Shown in pieces: positions 34,025-45,495 of a DNA stretch of 64,000 bases (position 1 is the stretch's first letter; the number at the start of each line of letters is the position of its first letter). The translations under genes were made by a program, and so were the position numbers. The notes under the pieces are model-generated. The model was not told the DNA's origin, searched no databases, and saw only the letters and a program-made list of their open reading frames with translations. The DNA is from Phyto melanocephala (lineage: Eukaryota > Arthropoda > Insecta > Diptera > Rhinophoridae): NCBI GenBank assembly GCA_941918925.1, contig OW799237.1, forward strand, positions 73,171,126 to 73,235,125, written 5' to 3'.

Positions 34025-34865
34025 GTTTAAAAACCTTATTATTTTTAATATAAATAATTATTTAATCGATATATAACTTTTTTTTCGTCTTTTTCTTGTA
34101 AATAAAAATAGGTATTTTTAATCTCATATAAATTTAAATTTTTTTGTTATATTGACATCACTGAATCTGCTATTGTCGCTTACAAAAATAGAAATTAGCC
34201 TAAGTGGGCGCCACCGCATAAATGTAACCGTGCAGTCGTGCTGCTGTGATGGCTTCAAAATAATCGTCTTTACATAAACGCGTGTAGTTTATTTTTGACA
34301 TATTGTAGTCGGCAGCCTGCTGTCGTCTATGTGTTTATAGCATAAGTGTATTCGCTTCGGCCACATGTATTTCAATTGTATTTTTGGACTAAAATACATT
34401 TTGTGTAATATCAAAATCTTATCGTTTTTCCAAATTTCTAATCTGAGCACCCTACTTACAAGATTAAACTTATGTTTTGGTTATAAACTTTTTTATTGTC
34501 AAACAAAAAAGACGCGTCGTCCTTTTTATTGTCGTCTTTTTTATTATTTGTGACGCGAGTACTCATACCATTTTAAATCAAATACTAATGCCTAATGCAC
34601 ATCGTTTCGTAGAATTTGTACGACTCGTCGTAGTAGTTGTACACATTTTGTTGATAATTTCTACATTAATTTTGTATACACCACTTACATACGCGTACAG
34701 AATGTCGTATAAATACATCTAAGCTGGAAAAGTAAGTTTTTCGTTTCACCGTTATTTTTTCGTAAGTAGAAGTGAATTTCTTTCAACCGACGATCCCTAC
34801 AACAGATTGTGAATTGATCAATCCCATAAGGTGTATTTAAAACAATGCACTTATTCGTGTAATTT
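34025..34865. other. spacer with no supported gene
   Basis: Two overlapping frames (34365-34553 and 34477-34722) are hydrophobic by base composition only and have no recognisable family. Confidence 0.5.
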
Positions 34866-34869
34866 TCTT

Positions 34870-35716
34870 GTGCAGGCCGCAACTGGAGCGCTTTACGAAC
34901 GAGCAACGCGTTATAATTGTGAAAACTTCTTACAAACAATTGGAAAGTTATGCTGAGATCTCTCAAAAGCTGAATATAATTTTTAAAAGGGAACACATTA
35001 ATAACTTCACGAACCACTACCCATCGACAAAAGATTTTGACAAAAGATCTCTGCCTTCGTGCGTACAAAATTCAGCTTACTCAGGAGCTCAAACCAGCAA
35101 ATCGTTAAATTCAATGAAGCAAAGTGATATATATGAATTGCTTTGTAAATAAACAAAATTTTTTACTTTGGTGCTCAGAAAATTCCCATGTAATCTATAA
35201 GAAACAAATGCACACACAATGAGCAACCATTTGGTGCGGATTTTGGTCAGTCTGCGCAATTGGGTACTCGTTATTTTAAGATGAGGCCGGAATTGCAGTG
35301 ACTGTTAACGACATTCTTTACACAAATATGGTAACGGAATTCTCTTGGTCAATTGAATTTTTATTTTGTCGAACTTTTCTGTTTAAACTAATATTTAAAT
35401 TTTTTTGGTCTTTGCTGGCCTGCCTGAAACTGGTCGACATGTGGTTTCAGCAAAACTGCACTGCCTGTCACAATACGCATGAAACAATTAATTTATTGCA
35501 GCAACGATTTCTAGAACAAATTATCTAAAGAAACTCTGATGTCAAATGATCACCAAAATCATGCAATTAAACGTGGTGCGATTCGTTTTTAGCAGTTTTG
35601 TGAATTTCCGAGTTTATGCAAATAAATCAAAAACACTTGCTGAGCATAAATCTGAGATCCAACACGTCAACAGTCAGATATTGTCACATCTCTGCGAAAA
35701 AGTCATGAAAATTTAA
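34870..35716 (+). pseudogene. heavily decayed mariner-superfamily transposase
   Basis: Positions 34870-35010 read RPQLERFTNEQRVIIVKTSY and SYAEISQKLNIIF, the N-terminal DNA-binding region. Positions 35430-35530 read VDMWFQQNCTACHNTHETIN and LLQQRFLEQII, the region of the second catalytic Asp, here changed to Asn (QQN for QQD). Positions 35540-35700 keep traces of PPRSCDLTP and the C terminus in a shifted frame. The middle is deleted or scrambled and no terminal repeats were found. Confidence 0.65.
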
Positions 35717-35719
35717 TGA

Positions 35720-36210
35720 AAATATTAATGACCTGTTAACAGAGACGTTAGTGCCATTTGACAGATATTTTATTCCATATTTTATGGGAACATGTCTTCT
35801 TTACAATCCAATAAAAATCACAACTTTTATTAATAAAATTATTATTGTATCGAATATTTACTAATCTCTTTTTACATTTAGGTTGACATATGTATATTTG
35901 ACTAATTCGCAAGAGTGTCCCAAGCGTCATATTGTCATACAGTCTTAATTTCCCAAAAATTTTAAAATGATTAAATATTTAGTTATGTATTGTTTATTTA
36001 AAAATTTTTAGACCTTTAAAAATTATGACTTTATAACAAAACGATACTTAGGCCACCGTGCGAATTACTCAAATCTGTCCAAAAAGTTGCTTTGTTGTTA
36101 TGAATTCGCACCGTTTATACCTGTGTAAATATCCCAGGGTTGGAAAATTCTATACTATTATACTTTCGTTACTTGCTATTTCATTCATAATAAATTAAAT
36201 ATTTTTTGAA
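35720..36210. other. spacer, nothing recognised
   Basis: No repeat or coding frame was recognised. Confidence 0.5.
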
Positions 36211-36213
36211 ATA

Positions 36214-37129
36214 CCGGGTGTTTTTTTTACAGGTTTGTTTTTCAAATAGAGATAAAACTGGCATTTTGTGATCAAATCTGGCAACTCTAATGTCATTTAT
36301 GTTCAGTTTGGTTTGCCAGTTCATCATGAACAGGTTGACAAAAGAACAACGCTTGCAAATCGTGCAAATTTATTTCGAAAATAACGGTTCAGTTCGCGAA
36401 GTTTACCGGAAGCTCCGTCCATTTTATGGTCGACATAATCATCCATCAGAGCAATTAATTCGGTTAACCATGGAACGTTTTCGCACTACGTTTACTTTTA
36501 CGCATCCGCAGAGACGTCGAACAGTGCGCACCGAAGAAACAATTGTCGCTGTAGAGCAAAGTGTTGAAGAGGACCCGAATAAATCGATTCGCCACCGTGC
36601 ACAGCAATTGGAGCTTTGTCCATCAACTTTATGGAAGATTTTGCGCAAAGATCTTGGCTTGCGACCTTACAAAATCCAGCTTGTGCAAGAATTAAAGCCG
36701 CGAGACCATGCAATGCGTCGTGAATCGATTTATTGAAGGAAACATTCGATGAGCGCATAATTTCGCGGAATGGACCTGTCAATTGGCCACCAAGATCGTG
36801 TGATTTGACACCATGGGATTATTTTTTTTGGGAATATGTGAAGTCGCTCGTCTACGCCAACAAACCAGAAACGTTAGGGGAATTGGAAGCCAAAATTCGT
36901 GGCGTTATTGCCGACATACGGCCCCATATGCTCGAAAAAGTGGTTAAAAATTGGACCTGTAGAATTGGCTTTATTCGAACCAGCCGCGGCGGCCACATGC
37001 CTGAAATCATATTTAAACATTAATGGCATAATATTATCCTTCCAATAAAGCCAAATTGATGGTCATTAAAACGATTTTCTTGTGTTTTATTTCAATTCGA
37101 AGTTCTGTACCACTGAAAAAAACACCCGG
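36214..37129 (+). mobile_element. internally deleted mariner-superfamily element
   Basis: Terminal repeats CCGGGTGTTTTTTT and the complement lie next to TA at 36212 and 37130. The N-terminal half of the transposase is open from the ATG at 36326 (MNRLTKEQRLQIVQIYFENN...) through two helix-turn-helix regions to QLVQELKPRDHAMRRESIY, ending at 36736. The C-terminal part resumes at 36733 in another frame: DERIISRNGPVNWPPRSCDL, FWEYVKSLVYANKPETLGEL, to the end at 37023. The middle, with the first two catalytic Asp residues, is cleanly deleted. It could only encode a DNA-binding fragment. Confidence 0.85.
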
Positions 37130-37131
37130 TA

Positions 37132-38195
37132 TTAAAATCCTAATTCTAGCAACACATTTTACTTATTTTTCCTCTTATACGAGACAAGAAATATTTTATA
37201 TTTTTCGTAAACAGACCCAATGTTAAATGTATATGTATATATGTACATACGGTTGTGTATAAAAAAGAAACACACAAAAAAATCGTTGATATTTTCTAGC
37301 CATACATACATACATATTTTAGTCATGTGCATTTGATGAACAATCTTTTTTTTTTAAAGACTTTCTAGCCATTTAATAACAACAAATAGTAAAATAGATA
37401 TTAATAATTCCATTAAAAAAATATGTAACAACTGCCGCAACAACAACAACAAAAAGAATGGAAATTAGTTTAAACATATAAAGAAAAAATAAATTATAAC
37501 AAAATGATACATATAAATACATACATACATATTCACATTCATATATAAACACACAATTATTCATATTTATTTGTTGTAAAAGAAATCATGGGTAGAAAAT
37601 AAACAAAATGTTTTTTTCCAAGTGCCAATAAACACTCGGTTAGGGGGCCACTGAAAAATCGAAGAGAAAAAACACATTTTATAAAAAAAAATCGTTTATC
37701 AAATGCACACAACAAGAATAGAACTATTTTTTTATGTAAATTTTAAATAAAACTAATAAAATAATAATAATAATAACACAACGAAATATTTTCAAAATAT
37801 TGTTTGCAAGTGTCATTGTCACCCAATTAACGATGGGAAGGTGACTTGATTTGACGTGTGAATTTAATAAATTATGACTTCAATTGATACTCAAGATAGC
37901 GAACGAGCGATTGTTGGGAATCAACAAAAAAAGAAACACACAATCAATATGAGAACCTAATTGAATTGCTTGATTAGAGTAGTGGTGATGATGAAGTGTG
38001 TGCGTTCGTTTAAATGTATAACATGAGATGTGAGAATTTCTGAATTGTTTCATACGTATTTTAAAAGTAATTAAATAAAAGTTCACACATTTTTTTTGTT
38101 GTTTTTTTTTTTGTTGCAGCGAATATTGAATACCTTTTAATAAGTAGGCCATGTTTTCAATTTGCTTAATTCTTATACCTTTCATAGTGAGTGGA
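37132..38195. other. low-complexity spacer
   Basis: It includes a CAA-type microsatellite at about 37437-37453 and several ATACAT repeats. The frames at 37373-37564 and 37880-38185 are low-complexity and not called. Confidence 0.5.
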
Positions 38196-38196
38196 A

Positions 38197-38700
38197 GCGT
38201 ATATATAGGTTTGTCATTTCGTTTGTAATTTCAACAATTAAAATTAAAAAAAATATATAAAAAAAATTAAAAAAAAAATTTTTTTTGGCTCAGCTGGGAT
38301 TCGATGCCACGTTTTCTCTAACCAGTATACACGTTTGTATGTATGTATGTTGTTGTTGTAATGTTGTTTTTGTAAAAAAAAATCGAGGTGGTCGTGGGTT
38401 TTTGCTCATATCTCAGTTGTTTATGAACCGATGTTCCTGATTTTCAATACCGATCTGCTCCCGAATATTTTTGATATTCTAATACCTCACCTGGGTCCAT
38501 GCGATATCGTGGGGCTTCAAAAAGTTGATTTCAACATACACACGAACAGACTAAAAGGCTGACAGAGCTTAATCGACTCCCCTATTCATAAGCTTTCAGA
38601 AAATATATACTTTATGGGGTCGGAAATGAAAATTGTAGAAATTTCACAAGGAATGACAAACCTATATATACATTTTTTCACTGTGTGAAGGGTATAATGA
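38197..38700 (+). repeat. dispersed repeat A copy with inverted ends
   Basis: It contains GGCTCAGCTGGGATTCGATG near 38287, CTCATATCTCAGTTGTTTAT near 38406, GATCTGCTCCCGAATATTTT near 38451 and TATACTTTATGGGGTCGGAA near 38608. TATATATAGGTTTGTCATTT at its start is the inverted complement of its end near 38640-38668, so this copy is bounded by ~30-40 bp inverted repeats. Confidence 0.7.
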
Positions 38701-39775
38701 CATTGACTAGAAGGATATTTGTAGCAAATTCATCATCATACCCCTAATTTTGTCGGTTTAATAATCATTTAAATTTCGTTAACAGTAGATTACGTAAAAA
38801 GTGGGCGTTAAAGTAGGGGTGAGGATGTAGTTTTTACTAATAAATTCAATTTAGATATTTCAATATAGTCCTTTATTCCTCTAAAAAAAACTTTGTCCAT
38901 AGAGAAATTATATTAATTTAAGATAAACAATTATATGGGAGGTAGGCGTTAAGCAAATTTTATCATCATTACTCTAACTTTATAGGTTTTATGAGCTTTT
39001 AAATTGCATTAACAGTACATAACGCGAAAAGTGGGCGCTGTAGTAGGCATGTCAAAGTTGGTGCTGCTAATGAATGCAACTCAGATATTTTAATATAGTC
39101 CATTATTATTCCTAAATCTTCATTTATAGAGAAATTATATGAATTTGAGATAAATCGTTATATCGGCGTTAAGGTGGGCGTGTCACATTTATTTTCCGTT
39201 GGAACAAATCTTTTTACCATAAAGCAATGTTTGAAAAATTTCAGAATCGTACATCTAATTTTGTCAGTTTTATTAGGTTTTAAATTTTAAATATACCGAA
39301 AAATACACTGTGCGGTATAAATTTTCGTACATTTTTCTCTATAACTCCTTATCTAATGCATAGATTTAAGCGATTTTCAGGGAAAAGTATTGTTTTAAGT
39401 CAGAAAATATATATATTCGGAGTTTCATGACTCTACGTTAATGCGTTCGGACACAATTCTATTTTATTCGATGTTGCAGGAACGTGGTTTCTTTACCTTC
39501 TCTTGCATTACTCTCTTCCTAATATTTCAATTTAGCCCATTTTTAATACCAAACAAACCTTGTGTATAAGATATATGCTGACAAAATTTGAAGAAAATAA
39601 ATTATTAGCAAATTGGACTTAAATAAAGAAAATAATAACTGTTTTGCTCTTAAGAAATTACGCTATAGGGACTAGATTTGTTAACAAGGTAATGCATTTT
39701 GTGGTGTAAAGGTGCTGCATAAAATTGGTGGTGGGTATAATAAATTTGGAACTAGTCGGCTGTTCCACTCTTAGG
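38700..39775 (+). repeat. dispersed repeat E copy
   Basis: AAAGTGGGCGTTAAAGTAGG near 38799, TATTTCAATATAGTCCTTTA near 38856 and GTATAAATTTTCGTAC near 39315 match the copy at 24756-26590. It ends with GGTGGTGGGTATAATAAAT near 39728 and directly abuts a repeat A copy. Confidence 0.7.
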
Positions 39776-40084
39776 GCCATTATTATAACTTGGGACTAGT
39801 AAAAGTTAGGATTTTGTCAGACGGATAAACAGTTATGTATTATTGAATTTTCAATTTAATCTTAAGTAAGCTTTAAGTTAAAAACAAGTTTGTTTAACTT
39901 GGTAGGTTAAATTAATGTTGTCATACTGGTAAACTGTTTGTTCCTCTGACATAATCCTACCTTTGACTAACGCCAAGTTGTAATAATGTCCCTTAGTTAT
40001 TCTACTTGTTATTGACTTTCGCTTGTAGAAATTAATTTCTGTAGGCTTTTATCTACATACATGCTGCAAATTGCAAGCCTAAAG

Positions 40085-40460
40085 TATTGAGCGCTGTCTT
40101 TTTGGTACTCAGTACCAAGAAAAATACTTAACATTGAGTACTTATTACTCAGAGTCTGACTTCGGTTATCCGAAAAAAAAATAACTCGAATATTTACTTA
40201 TCTTTTTCGGTTATAAGTATAACCATGCATTTATCACAGAAAATAGCTACTCGTACATGCATGAATTGCTACGGTTACGAGTATATTTATTACTTATTTT
40301 CAAAAATACTCTCTATACATAAGTATTATTCGGATATACATGTGCGAAAACAAATTACTTATAAGTATTGGCAAAATACTTATAAGCATTGGCAAAATAC
40401 TTATAAGTATTGCGACATACTTATAAGTATTGCGACATACTTATAAGTACTTTTGAACAA
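40085..40460 (+). repeat. palindrome-rich repeat with a short tandem array
   Basis: Around 40360-40450 a ~21-bp unit containing the palindrome TACTTATAAGTA recurs about five times (GGCAAAATACTTATAAG, CGACATACTTATAAGTATTG). The preceding 250 bp has CTCGTAC, CGGTTA and GAGTATA words shared with 42895-43150. The frame 40225-40446 is read through this array. Confidence 0.6.
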
Positions 40461-42440
40461 AAAACAAGTAAAAGTGCTTTATTCTGCTCTTTCATTTTTT
40501 ATCAAACAAAAAGAAAATTGGTCAGGGTTGGAACTATTTGTATAGTAAATATATATAACAATGTAATTTATATTGCTTATTAATTTAAATAAGCAACGAG
40601 CTAACACAATAATAAAATGTTTTCTTTAAATAAAAATAAATCTACTTATATTTATTATTTATTTTTAGTATTAAGAAATTTGTATGGCTTATCAACGAAA
40701 AAAAAAATTATTTTGATATAAAAGCAGAAAAAGATAAGTAAAAATTAAAGAAAATTAAAGTGAAAACTAAGTTGAATTGATACTGGCAATAGATATGTAT
40801 TTAACAATGTAGGTATTTTTTATTTTGATTTACTATTTATATAATTACGTATGTATTTACATTGCTTTTTGTTAGGAAAAAATCTGTAAGAATTTTTACC
40901 TTAATTATTGAAAAAAAACACAAATTTCCAAGGAAAATCCATCATTAAGAAGGGTGCTCTTATACAGGTAGTGATGACAGCCTATCTGAGCCAAATAAAT
41001 TAATGCTAGAAAAAACCTGTAAATGTTTTTATGTTCTGGACCACATAATGGAACATTCATTGAAACATTTTTAAAACTTTATTTTGAAATCGAATTTGTG
41101 TTCACCCAGTGAGATTTGAGAGTATGAATAATTATTACCATAAATTGTATTCAAAGTCAGATATTAACCTTTCCATCCCTGCTTTTTATGTATAAAAATC
41201 TACTTCTCATCGTGAAGTGAGAGGTTCTATTACATCACAAGTGTTGTCAACTTTAAGATTCAAAAAACATCAAAACAGGAAAAAACGTTTGATTTTTAAG
41301 AATATGCGTAAAGTTTAAAATTTTGAATTTTCGATTTTATTTATTTTATAAAATTATAAATTTCGTTATTAGAACCTTTAGGCCTAAAATAAGTTTCCAT
41401 ATAATTAATAATAATAATAAATTTTAAGTTATTTATTTAAATAATTTTAAAGTTAATTTTAAGTTGTAACTTTAACTTCACAGTTGGTCATATAATCGCT
41501 ACTTTAAAAAAAATTACAGCTTTTGGTTTTATGCATATCATTATTCTTTTCTTTACTTTTATAAAAAGTTATGTTTGTTTAACCATAGAAGATATCAGAA
41601 ACATATATATTTAAATTATAACTAATAATAATATAAAATATATAATCTATTTAAACAGTTTTTTAAATGTAAGCTAAGGATCTTTATAACAAAAGCATTG
41701 TCTATTATTAATTCTTATCATTTTTGTTGCGTTGTTTCGTAAGAAATTTACCTTGCAAAAATTGTTCTTTATTTGAATTTAGTATTTTTACTTCGATAAG
41801 AAAAAGAATGCACTAAAGAATTTGAGAAATCACATCGAGCACTGACTCAAACTTTTTGCGCGACAAAAATTTTAAAAAGCACAAATAATATTGCATAAAG
41901 CCAAAGTTGACAACGCTGGATAGGAACACAACAAAGAGAGTGTAATTATTTCTGTAAAATACCTGATACCCAGCAAACAAGAACACAAATATTAAAGTAT
42001 TATGCCATGTTATACATTCTAAGCTAATATTTTAAGCTGTATAACGAGACAAATCAATTTTAAAAGGTTTTAATCAACCACTAAATAGTTATTTTTAAGT
42101 AAATAAACATAATGCTATTATCTGATTATTATTTTCCCGCAGAAAAAAACGATATTCTGTTTTTGTTTTTTGGAAAATTAATAAAGAAAAACAAACAAAA
42201 ACCATATAATTTTTTCTTGACGGACTTAAAATATCTAAAAAAAGTTAATAAGAAAAACAATAAACAACAAATATATCTGTTAAAACTAATAAATATATCT
42301 TAATATAAGATTTTTTTCTTTTTTATAAATTTAAAATAAATCCCACATGCTCGCTGGGCATTGCTAAAAAAATAACGCATGTCGTTGTTTCATCAACCCC
42401 TAAATTAAAAATCATAAAAAAATGTCTCTGTCCATAATTC
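40461..42440. other. gene-poor A+T-rich spacer
   Basis: No recognised gene or repeat family. Confidence 0.5.
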
Positions 42441-42450
42441 ATCTAGCAAC

Positions 42451-42674
42451 CAGGGATGCCAGTTTAATTAAACTGGATATTTTTATGGTATACTTTTTTT
42501 TAATTTTGTGAATTTGTTTGCTTTGTTATGTTTAAGTTTTTGTAGAACAATATTTTTAGTGGTAAAACACAAAGTTCAAATAATTCGCCAATAAACATTT
42601 TAATTAAAATTTGGTAGATTTTAGTGAATTTTTTGACAAATTTGTTAGGAATAATATTTTTTGTGGCATCCCTG
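42451..42674. mobile_element. 224-bp hAT-type MITE with 8-bp target duplication
   Basis: Terminal inverted repeats CAGGGATGCCA and TGGCATCCCTG; perfect flanking duplication CTAGCAAC at 42443-42450 and 42675-42682. Just inside the left end is the palindrome CAGTTTAATTAAACTG. Confidence 0.85.
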
Positions 42675-42894
42675 CTAGCAACTACGGCTGCTAAGCCGTA
42701 TACACACAAACGATCATAAAAAAACAACAAATAAATGTATAACAATAATGTTTATGTATGTGTGCGTTTGTACCATAATGGTTGTGCTATTTTCATAACC
42801 CAAGCAAGTGCATTTTTACTAAATCAAAACGCATGCAAAATTTCTACTTGATGCTCTCGCTTGAATTGTAAAAACGGTTACTCATTTTACTCGC

Positions 42895-43150
42895 TTTTTT
42901 TTACGGATAATCGATAACACTTAAGTACTTAAGTCCAATTTGTTGTACTGTGTACAATATAGAGTATTTATGCGAAAAATACTTAGATTTCGGTTACTTG
43001 TATATACTTATGCCGAACATCAAACGAGTATGTACGGATAGAGTAATTTTTTTAGCTGTAACCGTACGCACTTATACATGTTTTGCTAATAATACTCAAT
43101 GTATATCCGAAGTTGTAATCGTTGTCATTCCCTGTTATTACTTAAACACT
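42895..43150 (-). repeat. partial inverted relative of the repeat at 40085
   Basis: Shares TATACATGT, AATACTC and TATATCCGAA words with the reverse complement of 40230-40350, plus ACTTAAGTACTTAAGT near 42919. Confidence 0.4.
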
Positions 43151-43219
43151 CAATACTTTAACAACAGTAATAGAACACTTGTAGTAAAACAAATGCGATA
43201 TTTTAGTAAAATTTAAATT

Positions 43220-44190
43220 AAAGCCTCAACTAAACGCTTTATGTAAGTATAATTGATTTTAACCAGATCTGATTTATCATATTAAGTCCCATAAAACTGT
43301 TACAAATCCCATTAAATTGTAGGATGTAATAAAATCCAATTTTTTTTGCATTATGTAAAAATTTACTTTAAATTCACTTGCTTCATTACCAATTTATAAG
43401 TATTTTAACTTTTCTAAATAATCTTCCATAACATTTGTAGCTACGAAACCATGAATAATCCTTTTAACTTAAACGTGAAATCCAAAAAATATATAAAACA
43501 ATATTTATCCATAAATCATTTAATAAATGAATTGAATTTTTTGGCAACAGAACAAAAATATTCTTTTTTAATTTTAGCGTTAAATTTTCATGCTTAAAAA
43601 TGTGTATTTGGCTGTTGAATATTCCAAAGCCCTTAAAGGCATGAGATATTATTTAAATTTGCTTTTAGCGAAAATCTAAATATTCAATAGGGAACATCTT
43701 TACATTTTCTTTTAAATATTCTATTGAAGTTTTCTTTATTGATTTATTTTTTTGTTTCTTCCTTTTTTTTCCTTTTGATTACAATAGAACAATATTTTTA
43801 CCCTGTATGTAAAGTTAAGGATACCCATGAAAAAGGATATTATTTTTCAAAGAAATCAAATACACACACATATACAGACATATGTCCAACAATATATTTT
43901 CGAATGATGAGGGTTTTACAAAATAGATAATTAAGGGGATATTAAAAAGTGATGACAAAATCCACAATTATTAGGGAGTTTTCGCTTTAAAGAACATTTG
44001 TAAGAACAACGATCAAAACAATAGACACTTTTTACACATGTCATATTTATAATCATTTTAATCATTTTTCTAAAGTGTGGTCCAACCATAATGCACGATG
44101 TTAATCGTGACCCACATTCAATGTCAAGCCTTTTTTTTGTCCAATTTAATTTCGCATTTCTTTGTTTAAGTTTTTTTGCCAATACCCGTC
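43220..44190. other. spacer, nothing recognised
   Basis: No supported feature. The frame at 43724-43930 is low complexity. Confidence 0.5.
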
Positions 44191-44199
44191 TTGGGTGTC

Positions 44200-45145
44200 A
44201 AAATATCAGAAATATTCGGAAGCAGATCGACAAATCAGCACAATTGCCCTATAAATTGAGATATGAGGAAGTAAACAAGACTGCCTCTGTTTTTTTGTTT
44301 ATTTTTACAACAAAAGTTAAAAATTTCCAGCCCTATGATAATTTATAGACATAGTTATTACTATTTGTAGATTTAGTATGCCTCTAGAGATATTTATGAA
44401 AATTTTTAGACAAATCGTTTGGCAAAGTTATGGGCAAAAAACTATTTGAAAAAAATATATATTTTTAAATACATCAAATTTTTTCAAACTCCTAAATCAT
44501 TTTTAAACACACTTAAGATACCAGATTATAAGCCTCAATCTTAAAAATTATTTCGAAAAAATAGTAATAAATCGGTTTGAAACCAACTGAGATATAAGTT
44601 CTAAAGCACAACTGCTTCGGTGTTTTTCCAAAAATTAACAAACGAAAATAGATATTTTGCAGTTTCTATACAACCGAAGTAGACAATATGGGGATCAAAC
44701 GAAGGGGCTTGAGTATTAAACTATAGTTAACAATGAAATGAAAAAATCCAAAATGGCGTCCTAGATTAAATGGCGAATATATGAGTCAAATATAGTAGTT
44801 ACGGCTTTGTCCTCTTTAACCCTCACAATATTGGTATCAAATAAAAGCTCTTGACCAGTGTAATGTAGTTAACTATTAAAAAAGTGTAAAATCCAAAATG
44901 GCGTCATGAAACAAAATGACGGAACAAATTTGTTTTAACCCCAAATAATATGGGTATCAAATGAAAGGGCTTGACTAATAGAATACAGATAACGACGTAA
45001 AAATTCTAAATCGAGGATGGCGTCGGAAGCAATAAAGATCGTATTACATGAAATCTATGCTACGATGTGGTCAGTAAACCAACATGCATGACGCTGAAGG
45101 GTAATAACAGATTCGGCACGGCCGAATATTACACTTTTACTTGTT
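44200..45145 (+). repeat. dispersed repeat D, fullest copy
   Basis: AATTGAGATATGAGGAAGTA near 44255, AACTGAGATATAAGTTC near 44585, then repeated units with CCAAAATGGCG and AATGAAAGGGCTTGA near 44750-45020. It ends GATTCGGCACGGCCGAATAT followed by ACTTTTACTTG at 45145. Confidence 0.65.
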
Positions 45146-45495
45146 TTCTTTCTTTTGCATTAACTTGGAATATTTCTTTATTAGAGTTCGTGTAAAGGCC
45201 AATTTACAGATTCAAAAAATACTTAATTGAATTGCAAAGCATAAAAAAGCTTTTTTCCAATAAAACAAATAAAGAAGGTTTTATTATTTGCTTTAATATG
45301 GAAGAAATAATACTTGTGCTATTTCTTTCTCAAAAACTTTAATTGACTTTTAACAATTTAGCTCTTGTTTAAATGTTTGTTATATTGTATTAATTCTATT
45401 TTGAAGTTATTAAACTGCAACAGACTGATGTTGTCTATACATATTTTAGTAAAGCTTTCGATAAAGTCAACCACGTGCTACTTAAAACGAAGTTA

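Noticed and set aside
34477..34722. 81-codon hydrophobic frame as a membrane protein
   Set aside because: Hydrophobicity follows from T-rich codons; there is no start context, family or neighbouring coding signal.
38100..38125. Polypyrimidine tract plus TTGCAG as a splice acceptor on the plus strand
   Set aside because: The following frame is short, A+T-rich and has no recognisable protein; such tracts are common by chance in this DNA.
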